NCBI GenBank assembly: GCA_012295275.1
Contig: CM022670.1
Span: 10,509,583 to 10,529,582 of the forward strand
DNA length: 20,000 nt
DNA from: Chrysomallon squamiferum
Lineage: Eukaryota > Mollusca > Gastropoda > Neomphalida > Peltospiridae
Reading direction: 5' to 3'
Under the pieces are notes generated by a model, which searched no databases, was not told the origin of the DNA, and worked only from the letters and a program-made list of their open reading frames with translations. A program made the translations under genes and the position numbers. Below, one piece after another: positions 9,606-17,748 of the stretch. Position 1 is the first letter of the stretch. Each line of letters opens with the position of its first letter.

Positions 9606-10146
9606 TAAATACATCAGACTTCTAAAATGTTCTAGACATTTCTATTTTCTGTTGTTTTCTAATGATTTCATAAAAAAATATATCTCTCTCTTCGTATCGA
9701 CATTTAACCGTTAAAGTTCGTGTAAACCAGTTTTTGATAAACATTAGTAAATAAAATAGTAAATACACAGTCCAGCGCAAAGAACGAAGAGCTGTAGCAT
9801 TAAATTATTAATGTTTTTAATTAGAAATCATTGATTCTGTGTGGAAAATGGAGAACGATTCGTTAGACCGTAATAGCAGTGATTAAACTATACATTAATT
9901 TTCACTGTTGTTTAAGGACTTTGACTCGATGTACTGGCTTCGTATAAAGCTTTTAGATTTTAATCTCTTTCGTCACAGAGTTTGAACCTGAGATAAAATG
10001 TACAAAATCATCTGTGTTGCGCGCTGACGTAAAAGATTTGATCGAAGACAAATCACTTTGCGTAAATCTGTATTTAAGGCACACAATATTATAATACAGT
10101 GTATATGTTAAATACTATGGAATTATGACATATCATGAATAACAGA
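9606..10146. other. Unique segment, no gene seen
   Basis: Complex A+T-rich sequence with a slightly CpG-richer patch near 10010-10070. Stops occur in all frames. Confidence 0.55.
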
Positions 10147-10148
10147 AT

Positions 10149-10220
<72 letters not shown>

Positions 10221-10300
10221 TATATATATATATAGACACACACACATAGGTAGATAGATGATATATAGATAGATAGAGACACATACACACATACATACAT
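10147..10300. repeat. Compound TA / CA / TAGA / CATA tract
   Basis: ACAT units, then (AT) from about 10157 to 10217, an AGTA interruption, more TA to 10234, CA units (10236-10246), TAGA units (about 10248-10277) and ACAT units to about 10300. It is a mosaic of at least four simple motifs. The 67-codon minus frame over it is a Tyr-Ile artefact. Confidence 0.93.
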
Positions 10301-10569
10301 ATTCACACGTTCAGTAAATGTTTTATATATAAAACGTGGCGGTGAATATTGGGATAATGACGAGGATCTTCTTTTTTTTTATTCATTCATTCATTTATTC
10401 TTTAACTTTTGTTTTATTTTTTCATTTCATTCATTACTTGCTTTTTCTTCTTTCATCTCTTCTGTTTATTGCTTCCCATCTGCAATATGTTATTTTCAGT
10501 ACCACTAAACAGTGGGGCTTTTTATCCTCTTAAAATATTGTCTTCAATGAGCCATTTCGCTTCTGTTTA
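10301..10569. other. T-rich sequence with ATTC tract, no gene seen
   Basis: T-rich, with ATTC-like units at 10380-10400. Short hydrophobic frames (10336-10533 and 10409-10612) are Phe/Leu-rich because of the T content and show no domain. Confidence 0.5.
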
Positions 10570-10684
10570 TTTTTGGTTCATCCCCTCTTTTTCCAATTGT
10601 GCAATTATTTAGTGTTTATTTGTGGGTTTACTTTCAGTATCTTTGCTTTTGAGTCGTTATTACGTCTTTCAACAAAGACGCAAA

Positions 10685-10810
10685 ATGGCCACAAAACGAC
10701 AAGTTTACGACGGCTTTTCGATGGTGCATTATTCAACTTGCTTTGTTGGGAGGGTAGCTGCAGAATCGTGTATTAATGTAAATTGTCAAACTCTAGATCA
10801 TGCAAATTGA
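10685..10810 (+). other. Small ORF (41 codons), good start context, unrecognised
   Basis: ATG with A at -3 and G at +4 (CAAAATGGCC) opens a 41-codon frame ending in TGA. It begins 4 nt after a perfect 7-bp stem with a 4-nt loop (10663-10680, CGTCTTT/AAAGACG). No signal peptide, membrane segment or motif is recognised. Most likely a chance frame; a small peptide or the start of an exon cannot be excluded. Confidence 0.12.
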
Positions 10811-10917
10811 TGACCGAAAAACTGTTCACAGCATCTCACGGTAATTTCCCGTTAGAATTTTCACACAGTACACGCAATACCCATCGGCTTGAAAACAAAT
10901 TCAACGATCGCAATAAA

Positions 10918-11277
10918 TCATCCCACTTTCTGACGGTCTTTCCACTCCTGGGAGATGTCGAGCCGCAAAGAAACCCATAAAATCATTTCATCACAAGATG
11001 TGGCCGCGTCCTCAAAGTGTACCCAACCTAGCGGAAGTCGTTTTGTCATCCATTTTAATGCAGTGTCGCAAACGGGCTCGTTTCGCTTTTGGCAAAGATC
11101 AATGGGCAAATAACTTTCATCACAGTTATGGAGCGCAATATCAAAATGTGTACAGCTATTATAATAAATTTTCTTTATCTCGGCGTTGCCGGAGTGGCGC
11201 AGTAAATTACCGTCCTGGTTCCTCGATAATGGAGTTCTTGCCGTTCGACTAAAGACCTCCATCGCGGGTAGAAGCAT
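10918..11277 (-). other. ORF (119 codons), unrecognised
   Basis: On the minus strand, from an ATG at 11277 with A at -3 to a TGA at 10918. The inferred product is a mixed-composition, mostly hydrophilic protein without simple-sequence runs, unlike most frames in the window. It has five Cys and a Trp-containing C-terminal half. I recognise no domain. It lies in the higher-G+C block, where long chance frames are more frequent, and overlapping + strand frames are open too. It could be an exon, a transposon remnant or chance. Confidence 0.15.
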
Positions 11278-11460
11278 TTCGCTAGCGAGCAAGATAAAGC
11301 AGACGTCGCTTTAGGGATTACCATCAGACCAATGTGTAGAATATAATACGCGCAAATTGCATTGTTCTAATTTTGGCTTCCACACTTTGAATAGGGATGC
11401 AAATGTATCGGTATTTATTTTCCATTTTGCTGGATCCTGAAAGCTGCGATCTTTTTAAAT

Positions 11461-11800
11461 ATTTTCATATTCAGATTTGTGTGGTTATTTTGTTTTCATC
11501 GCGAATGACTACATATTATTTTGCTTAGTGGCTGTTTTCATTGTGCAAAAGAATATTTTTTATTTTACTTGTTATTATTTTTTTATTCAGTCTGTTTTGC
11601 TTGTTTGTTGTCGTTTATTAATTTTTTGTATTGATTTTGTTATTGATGGTTTTTCTCATTTGTGTCCTTTGTTTCGTTTTATCATTTTTATTATCATCAT
11701 CATCATCATTATAGGTTATTTTTTACATTCATTTTACTTCATATTAATTTAGTTTTCAATTTTATTTTATTTTATTATATTTTATTTCATTTTAATTTTA
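11461..11800. repeat. T-rich tract with ATC array and TTTTA units
   Basis: T-rich sequence leads to an ATC array (11691-11711), and TTTTA units follow at about 11757-11800. The 91-codon + frame here (11477-11752) is Phe/Ile/Leu-rich because of T content and has no family signature. Confidence 0.7.
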
Positions 11801-11912
11801 CGATACAATTCCTTCTCTAAATATTTAGAAGTCAGTACAAAATAAACAAAAAATAAAAAATTACTATTATTCTGACTAGCACTAATACTATCACCAACAC
11901 TACTTATATAGC

Positions 11913-11942
11913 CACTACTACTACTACTACTACTACTACTAT
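11913..11942. repeat. CTA (ACT) trinucleotide array
   Basis: About nine CTA units, followed by degenerate ACT/ATC-rich sequence to about 11990 (ATC run near 11970-11984). Confidence 0.9.
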
Positions 11943-11989
11943 TTTTACTTCAACCATTATAATCATGGTCATTATCATCATCATCTTTA

Positions 11990-12191
11990 TTATTAACAGG
12001 GATATTTCAACATAAAAAATTAGTATTTATCTTTCACTTTTGTATTTTTATCTGTCTTGTTTGCTTCATTTTATTTCATGAAAAATTATATTTTTACAAT
12101 TACATTTATTATTTTGAGTGTCTGTAAGGGGGTATGAGTTATTTATTTTTGAAATCTATAACAATAAATATTATCTATCATTATTATTTTA
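11990..12191. other. A+T-rich segment, no gene seen
   Basis: Non-repetitive or weakly repetitive A+T-rich DNA without any supportable feature. Confidence 0.5.
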
Positions 12192-12283
12192 CTCACACTA
12201 GCACACATAACACTCAAACACACACATATAAAGACATATACATACATATGCACAGATAAACGCACAAATGCATACACGTATGA
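12192..12283. repeat. Degenerate CA / CATA tract
   Basis: ACAC, CATA and ATAC units with many interruptions. It is an eroded microsatellite of the kind seen intact at 7349-7456. Confidence 0.7.
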
Positions 12284-13096
12284 AACTAGATATGATTGTT
12301 TCGGTTCTTTAGAGAGAGAAAGAAAAAACTACAAAAACGCATTTATTAAGCAAACCATGCAAAATGTCAAACAAAGTGCACAGAACCTTACATGAAATTG
12401 AATTAAAATAAATCCTAGGGTGTAAAAAGGGGAAAAATAAAGATTGATAAATTTGCTAGGGTTTCAATGCTGACAAGATCGATGCGAAAGTGTTGTCGTT
12501 AATTCTACTGGCAAACAATCCTGAGAATCAAAACAGGATTAACACTTTGTGTTGCAAAGCATGATAAAATTTGAATGAATACTCGTCTTTTCATAGAGAA
12601 AATCTCGAAAAATGTCCAATTATCGCAAATCAGGTGCATAAAATGTCAGACTCAGCACGCCAATTAGTCCCTGTGGATGAAGGGCCATCTATTTGCGCCA
12701 GTCAGTTCTATCAATTCCGATGATAAAGAATGCGAACCCGTAATCACGATTCTGCAGGAACAATCCCTTCACGTAAAATACTGTCATTGGCAACAGTTTC
12801 TGCTGACACCGGTTTTGATATACGATGTGTGAGGTCTCTATTGCAAACCAGAAACAATATCGTTCAATAACAAGATGGCTTCTTGGTGTACATCGCCGCT
12901 AAAGTCGCTGCATTTTGATGTACGCTGATGGTGTGTGATCTTTCCCAAGTGTAAACACTGCAATATAAAGCCAAGCTTCGTCTGTAATCAGAAGTGTCAC
13001 ATGTCAGACAGAATATAAAATATTTATGGCAAAAGCTCGGTTCCATTTAACGATAGAGTGTTCATAATTAAGTCTTGACATTTTGGGCTCTTCTGA
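12284..13096. other. Unique segment, no assignable gene
   Basis: Mainly complex sequence with moderate CpG. The only frame of note (minus, 12864-13046, 60 codons) shows no domain. Another minus frame reads Asp-Glu-Ala-Trp at 12971-12982, loosely like the first catalytic Asp region of mariner transposases. It has a stop ten codons upstream and no supporting context, so no element is called. Confidence 0.45.
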
Positions 13097-13160
13097 AAGT
13101 CTCGATCATACCCAGATTGTTGTCGTATTTCCGACAAGGGTCTGGGTGCGACCGAGACTT
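13097..13160. repeat. Imperfect inverted repeat (64-nt hairpin)
   Basis: Two 28-nt arms (13098-13125 and 13132-13159) flank a 6-nt loop and match at 22 of 28 positions. One further pair extends each end. The base of the stem (AGTCTCG) and the six pairs next to the loop (TTGTCG with CGACAA) are nearly perfect. Five of the six mismatches are transitions, as expected for decay of an originally perfect palindrome. Candidates are a miniature inverted-repeat element remnant, a microRNA-precursor-like hairpin or a local inverted duplication. A (TG)n tract begins 39 nt downstream. Confidence 0.75.
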
Positions 13161-13193
13161 CTTTTATATTTCGTGTATGTGAAGGAAGGTTTT

Positions 13194-13198
<5 letters not shown>

Positions 13199-13234
<36 letters not shown>
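13199..13234. repeat. (TG)18 microsatellite
   Basis: Eighteen TG units. Alternating purine-pyrimidine DNA of this sort can adopt Z-form under supercoiling. Confidence 0.95.
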
Positions 13235-13235
<1 letters not shown>

Positions 13236-13378
13236 AAATGTCTTCTATTTATTTAATATATTTTATTTAATATACTATATTGTAAATATTTGGTATTATT
13301 TGTATTTTTAATTTGATTTTATTTTTTATTCTTTTTTTTTTCTCTTTTTTTTTTCTTTTTTTTTTTTTCCCCCTTTAT
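13235..13378. repeat. A+T-rich then polypyrimidine tract
   Basis: TTTAATATA-like sequence (13247-13275) leads into a T-rich tract with scattered C from about 13319, ending in CCCCC near 13370. The + strand is almost purely pyrimidine at 13331-13375. Confidence 0.8.
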
Positions 13379-14008
13379 TTATATTATTAAATTAAATCTA
13401 AACAACTCCATAAAATATATTGCAATTTCGTTACTGTATTGACGACCCTCAGCACTAACAATGGCCTTTAAAAACTGGTTTCTGACATGATTCCACTGAA
13501 ATGAACAGAAGTCTTTATGGTTTTCAAAATAAGGAGACGTGCAGTTCTACACGTTCTCTGCACCTCAAAGCCACACACTTAACGTTGTTATACCAACTGT
13601 TGCCATCAGGTTTCGTCTTTGTGCAGAATAAAATAATTACTTGACTGGCCATTGTCAAAGAGGAAGCGAGTCCTTTGACAATAGACATGACTACATTGAA
13701 ATAATTATTTCGTTTCGTATTTTGCTGTTAAAATTAACTTTGCAAAGTTGAGAAAGAAGAGAAAAAAAATTAATTTCACTGCTTAATCCAATCTACTTCA
13801 AGCACTGATCATCTTGGAGAAATTCGCTTATCTTGTTTCGATTTCTCTTCTGTCCAGATAATAAGTTTAAAAATAAATGTTTAATAATGATCATTTTAAT
13901 TAAACGCAAGTAGCTTAAATGGCTATATGACGTACAGTATTCTGCATCCGTATGTTTCTCTCACACAGATATAAACCCATTTACACTAACTCATGCATAA
14001 TCTTTTAT
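13379..14008. other. Unique segment, no gene seen
   Basis: Complex sequence without a long frame, RNA-gene signature or clear repeat. Confidence 0.55.
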
Positions 14009-14097
14009 ACAAACATACATACATACAAACATACATATATTCATTCATGCATGCATACTCACACACACATTATGCATGTACATACTCGCACACACTC
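14009..14097. repeat. CATA / CATG / CA compound tract
   Basis: CATA units (about 14012-14037), CATG/ATTC units (14041-14056) and CA runs (14060-14070, 14089-14096). The + frames across it are His-Thr-rich artefacts. Confidence 0.85.
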
Positions 14098-14106
14098 TTA
14101 TCTGTC

Positions 14107-14146
14107 CTTTTTTTTCTTCTCTTTTTTTTTTTTTTTTTTTTTTTTT
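14107..14146. repeat. Polypyrimidine and 25-nt poly(T)
   Basis: A T run with TCTTCTC interruptions, ending in 25 uninterrupted T (14122-14146). Confidence 0.9.
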
Positions 14147-14618
14147 CTATCGAGTTTTTAGATCATTCCATTACACTGAGTTATCACTCGTCAAAAGTGT
14201 CTTTTTCCTGCTTAACCTTTACTAAATATTACTTCATTAGTCTGCCACACTTCTGATCAAAAGCCAGGATGAGTGTGTCGCCAGTTACCACGTATACCAT
14301 TCTGCCTTCTGGACACTGTCATTGTTAAAGCAACGCGATAACGCAATAAATGGTACACTGCGAAATATCATTGCACATAGATGACACTGATTTGGCAAAC
14401 AGGGTTGCTGCCAAATAGGAAAGTCGCCAAAATATCGATTTCACCGATACAGATGTGCGGTATATGGCACTAAATAATATCGATTTAGCCAAAAATAAGT
14501 AGATGAAGAAACACATACTTCGTATGTATTGACTTTCTGTTAAGATACAAATGAAATGGAAATCTTGGTTAAAAATTAATGTTTCTGCATCAGTGTGTTT
14601 TGTACTTGTAGCTATCGA
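14147..14618. other. Unique segment with small internal repeats
   Basis: Complex sequence with moderate CpG. It holds two copies of ATATCGATTT 45 bp apart (14432-14441 and 14477-14486) and a perfect 8-bp inverted repeat ATTTGGCA/TGCCAAAT (14390-14397 and 14409-14416). The 133-codon minus frame at 14325-14726 is half Tyr-Ile repeat and half unrecognisable sequence. No gene is called. Confidence 0.45.
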
Positions 14619-14727
14619 GACATACATACATATATATATATATAAACACACACATATTATATATATATATATACATACATTCGTACTTAAACATATGCGT
14701 GCGTACATGCATATATATATATACATT
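14619..14727. repeat. Compound CATA / TA / CA tract
   Basis: CATA units (14620-14630), TA (14630-14644), CA (14645-14655), TA (14658-14672), more CATA/ATAC, and a final TA block (14711-14722). Confidence 0.9.
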
Positions 14728-15241
14728 CAAAATGTTATATTAATAACACATTCATATACTAACAAACACATAGATACTCGTCTAAAAAAAAACCCCGGGG
14801 AACATGGGAATTAAAAAATAAATTAACGTGACTGAAAATCACGTTTTGATGATAATATGATTTATTACTTTTCTCGACAGCGAAAACCCCACACTTGTTC
14901 GAAATGTTCAGAAAAATGGGGCGATGACCCAAACTGAAGAAGATAACTTTTCGAGTGTGAGAAAATTTCTGCTTGTGGGGAAAACCGTCATTGTTGCAAT
15001 ACATCAAGTACCGCATCAATCTCGACCCAAGTTCCCATCTTGGCACGGACTTTAGAATTGCTGTTGGGTTTCAAATTTGCTTTTATTAAATGAAGTGAAA
15101 AGAAAAAAGTCTTCTATCTCTCGCTTTCATAAGGTTAAGTGGTGCTTGAACGCGCTCGGCTATTTCGTTCGGGCTTGCATCCTTTTTTCTAATCAGGATA
15201 AATTTCCTTCGTTACGTCCGTTACATTCTGCAATTTTAAAG

Positions 15242-15463
15242 ATGGAAATGGCGATAGAGAAAGCAAAGTGGTTCAATCCAACATCAGCATGCCAGAACCA
15301 GGCAGCAATCTTGTCGATAAACTCGCATCAGTTCGTCTCCCTGACAGATGTAATTAATGCAGATGCAATCGAAAAGACTGACAAGCGCCCTCTAACGGCC
15401 GTCTTCGATGAAGCTCGGTCGAGAGTGGACGGGTACATAAAAACGAGAAAATTACTTCTGTAA
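15242..15463 (+). other. ORF (73 codons; up to 128 if extended), unrecognised
   Basis: The frame is open from 15077 (a TTG codon) to the TAA at 15461-15463. The first ATG, in good context (AAGATGG), is at 15242 and gives 73 residues. The product is hydrophilic and mixed in composition, with no homopolymer runs. It ends in a basic stretch (KTRKLLL). No domain is recognised. The upstream 55 open codons could be exon sequence entered by splicing. Raised G+C also lengthens chance frames. Confidence 0.18.
15383..15401 (-). promoter_or_regulatory. CTCF-like binding motif
   Basis: Read on the minus strand the 19 nt are CGGCCGTTAGAGGGCGCTT. The core AGAGGGCGC and the upstream CC with correct spacing match the well-known animal CTCF consensus at about 13 of 19 positions, and most differences are at positions I recall as weakly constrained. 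Such a G+C-rich core is not expected by chance in DNA this A+T-rich. Function in this organism is inferred. Confidence 0.4.
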
Positions 15464-15494
15464 TCAAAGATGGACGAAGCGATCCATTTTATCG

Positions 15495-15504
15495 GCGCAT
15501 GCGC
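15495..15504. promoter_or_regulatory. NRF1-like palindrome GCGCATGCGC
   Basis: A perfect 10-bp palindrome identical to the core of the NRF1 site found in many CpG-rich animal promoters. It lies 32 nt past the ORF stop and about 100 nt from the CTCF-like motif. Rough base composition predicts far less than one chance copy per 20 kb. No transcription start can be read from sequence alone. Confidence 0.4.
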
Positions 15505-15530
15505 GAACCGTCTCGGGGAAAGAAAAAAAA

Positions 15531-16512
15531 AAATATTCCACTATTAGACATTTTTGACAATAGGGCAATCAAGGCTGTCTGCTCCCATTCAAGCACATAA
15601 TGGCAAAGAAAATTCTAGCGAGTGAAATTTCTATTCACTTTTCAGTACGGATTCCCGTTTGCTTCATTCTAATTGAACCTATTAAAGAAGACAAATTTGG
15701 TTAATAATGTTCCACTTTGCTTTTCCCCAGTTTCCATTCTGCCGAACATGGGTCATCTGTATTCATCGACGAGTCTATCAAATCATGCCATGATGGACAA
15801 ACAAATTGGAATCATTATTGTATGTTTGAAAAACATCAAACAAATTTAAGGTATTCAGAAGTGGGCGCGACGGTCAATATTACGTGCCGCTGAATAAAAC
15901 TGGCATATACGACAACTTTAGATAAAACCGATCTTTCCCTCGGTCTTGGCGTTTCAAAGTAAAAAAAAGGTTATAGCTCGCACAGTACTTTGCATAAAAC
16001 TAGTCTGGAGATCTCAGACATTTTTAGCCGTATAATTATAATACGAGTTTAAAACGATTACTGGTTTGGAGCTGAATAATTTTCGTGTTTTAACACGATT
16101 ATACAATTAGATTTAACATATGTGCATCCAGCTTTTGCATTCACGTTCTGGATAATGAGTTAGGTTTTTAAATGTTTTTATTTCGTATACAGATTCTTAA
16201 AGCTATTTATTCTGCATGCACCGATGTTTACCAAAGTTTTAGAATACTTTTAACTTTGAAAATAATTACTGGGCTACTGAGGAATGTGCCATTAACATGT
16301 CTGAAAGAAAAAAAACTGAAAAGTAGCCTTAAATATAATCATCCCAGTGAAAAACAAATTAATCCTGTGTTCGTTGACTGTTGTGTTGTGTAGGGTTTTG
16401 TCGTGGCTTTCAACAACAAAGGTTTTTTTTTGTTTTAATCTGTATCTTTTATGAATTCAGTTTAGGCAAATACTGATTTTCAGATTATATTTTAGTTAAA
16501 GAAAATCACAGG
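15531..16512. other. Unique segment, no assignable gene
   Basis: Complex sequence whose CpG declines rightward. An ATG frame at 16172-16393 (+, 73 codons) gives a mixed basic product with no recognised motif and ends TAG. It is probably chance. No RNA gene or transposon signature was found. Confidence 0.5.
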
Positions 16513-16558
16513 AACACACACACACACAGACGCGCACACACACACGCACAGAAACACA
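16513..16558. repeat. CA array with CG variants
   Basis: CA units interrupted by GACGCG and CG variants. Confidence 0.85.
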
Positions 16559-16750
16559 TATAATGTGTGTATATAGTTTATAGCAATGCGTTAATCACCA
16601 TAACATCTTGGAAAATAACCATATTCTATTTCTTGGAAATTATTTTTCATGCTGCTATTGTCTTTGTTAAATAATGACGATGTCCTGAATTATTTATTGC
16701 TTTAGCTTTATATTTATGACTTTTGTTAATCATCACAGTTACTGTTGTTA
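16559..16750. other. Short unique A+T-rich segment
   Basis: No supportable feature. Confidence 0.5.
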
Positions 16751-16756
16751 ATTTTC

Positions 16757-16821
16757 TTCATCTGCATCTTCTTCGTCTGCTTGTTCTTCATCATCATCAT
16801 CATCTTCTTCTTCTTCTTCTT

Positions 16822-16885
<64 letters not shown>
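16757..16885. repeat. Compound ATC - TTC - ATT array
   Basis: Degenerate CTT/CTG triplets from 16757 are followed by ATC (16787-16803), about 16 TTC units (16804-16850) and then about 12 TTA units (16850-16885). Three motifs share a T-rich + strand and join without spacers, so variants probably spread within one array. The + frame (16723-16926) is a Leu/His/Ile artefact. Confidence 0.93.
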
Positions 16886-16886
<1 letters not shown>

Positions 16887-17228
16887 AATTTTCTATTTAC
16901 TTCTTCTGAGACAAGCACATACTTGACCAATAATAAACGTAATCAACATGGCTACGCTGATCAGATAAAAATACATTTAGCTCAGGAATCTAATTATCTT
17001 TCCTATAAAACATCCATAATTTATTACATTTGTTGTGACCTGCAAGGAATTTGCTCACTGGTAAACGACAAATTCAATTTACGTTTCGTGCTAGTCAAGC
17101 AGATTACGGTTTCTACTGCAGTTTAACGTATTTTCAAAATACTCATCTTTTCGTGTTTATGTGGGTGAATTATTTTGTATGTCTTCTTTTAGACCCATTT
17201 GTATTCTGTTTTATTCTTTCCTATTATT
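16886..17228. other. Unique segment, no gene seen
   Basis: Complex sequence with a 67-codon + frame (16923-17126) and an overlapping 80-codon frame (17051-17293). Neither shows any recognisable motif. Confidence 0.5.
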
Positions 17229-17609
17229 ATATTTTATCATCATCATCATTGTTGTTGTTGTGGTTTGTGAGTTTTTTTTGTCAGAACGAGTGATAGTTAA
17301 GTAGTTTGTTAAGTCGCCGAAAGTTCCAGACAACTGTTTTTTCAAAGCGTATGGTATGTGTTTTCCTGCTGTAGGTAAACAACAAATATATACAATATGT
17401 CTAAGATAATTATTATCTTTACATGTTATTACGTTCATTGTGATCCTGTTCATCATGCGATAAAGGCATTTTGTCCCTGTGCCTCTTCTCATAATTCCTG
17501 ACTGAGAAAACCTGAAGAATGTTGAAAACGAGGCCACGGACTGAGACTTTCTGTTTTGTTCTGCATTTGTGTCAAATAACAAATAAGACATGAATTTCTG
17601 GAAGAGCAT
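17211..17609 (-). other. ORF (132 codons), unrecognised
   Basis: The minus-strand frame is open from 17639. The first ATG is at 17609 and the stop is at 17211-17213. About 100 central residues are of mixed, Lys/Arg-rich composition. The C-terminus runs into the GTT/ATC tract as Thr and Met runs. I recognise no domain, signal peptide or membrane span. A frame this long is somewhat unexpected by chance at this A+T content, but there is no supporting splice or family evidence. Confidence 0.15.
17229..17262. repeat. Short ATC and GTT arrays
   Basis: Four ATC units (about 17237-17249) directly followed by four GTT units (17250-17261). Confidence 0.85.
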
Positions 17610-17748
17610 AGTTACCGTACAACAATACTTTTTAAACAAAACAAATTTTCATGTGAAAAAAGTTAAATAAATATTAAAATAGTACTTTTATCTTGTATCT
17701 AGATATATTCCGCTTAATCTTTACAATTTTATAATTAATATTTTTTAT

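Larger units (their letters stand above)
10570..11460. other. Less A+T-rich unique block, unassigned
   Basis: This block has visibly higher G+C and more CpG than its surroundings and no microsatellite. Several frames stay open on both strands (for example 10685-10810 and 10998-11252 on +, 10918-11277 on -), as expected when stop codons thin out. It also holds a perfect 10-bp palindrome TCGCTAGCGA (11279-11288), an ETS-like GCGGAAGT near 11031 and two ATGCAAAT octamers (10800-10807, 11397-11404). It could be an exon, a regulatory element or an old transposon, and I cannot tell which. Confidence 0.4.
14760..15530. other. CpG-rich unique block, candidate promoter or exon
   Basis: The sequence changes abruptly from repeats to complex DNA at an A run followed by the palindrome CCCCGGGG (14793-14800). 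CpG density rises, especially at about 15130-15520, where CpGs come every 15 nt or so, while the rest of the window is CpG-poor. There is no microsatellite until an A run near 15522. It contains a CTCF-like site (15383-15401), an NRF1-like palindrome (15495-15504) and a + strand ORF (15077-15463). A minus frame at 14759-15046 has no recognisable domain. Promoter, enhancer/insulator, exon or a younger transposon are all possible. Confidence 0.45.

Noticed and set aside
11185-11235. tRNA-like GCCGGAGTGGCGCAG followed by GGTTCCTCGA
   Set aside because: The two box-like segments are too close together for a tRNA. No acceptor stem pairs, and the B-box match is poor.
10800-11404. Two canonical POU octamers ATGCAAAT (10800-10807, 11397-11404), with a third at 6911-6918
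   Set aside because: About one or two copies are expected by chance in 20 kb of this composition.
11477-11752. 91-codon hydrophobic + strand frame that looks like a membrane protein
   Set aside because: The hydrophobicity follows from T-rich codons (Phe, Leu, Ile). No charged loops, start context or family motif supports a gene.
12864-13046. Possible mariner-type transposase remnant (Asp-Glu-Ala-Trp read on the minus strand at 12971-12982)
   Set aside because: Only four residues match, a stop lies ten codons upstream, no second or third catalytic Asp follows in order, and no terminal inverted repeats were found.
14325-14726. 133-codon minus-strand frame
   Set aside because: Its N-terminal half is Tyr-Ile repeat from the TA/CATA tract. 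The other half shows no domain and is interrupted in neighbouring frames.
15250-15282. tRNA/SINE-like internal promoter (GGTTCAATCC near 15271)
   Set aside because: The B-box-like match lacks the final C, an A box is absent at the right distance, and no cloverleaf can be drawn.
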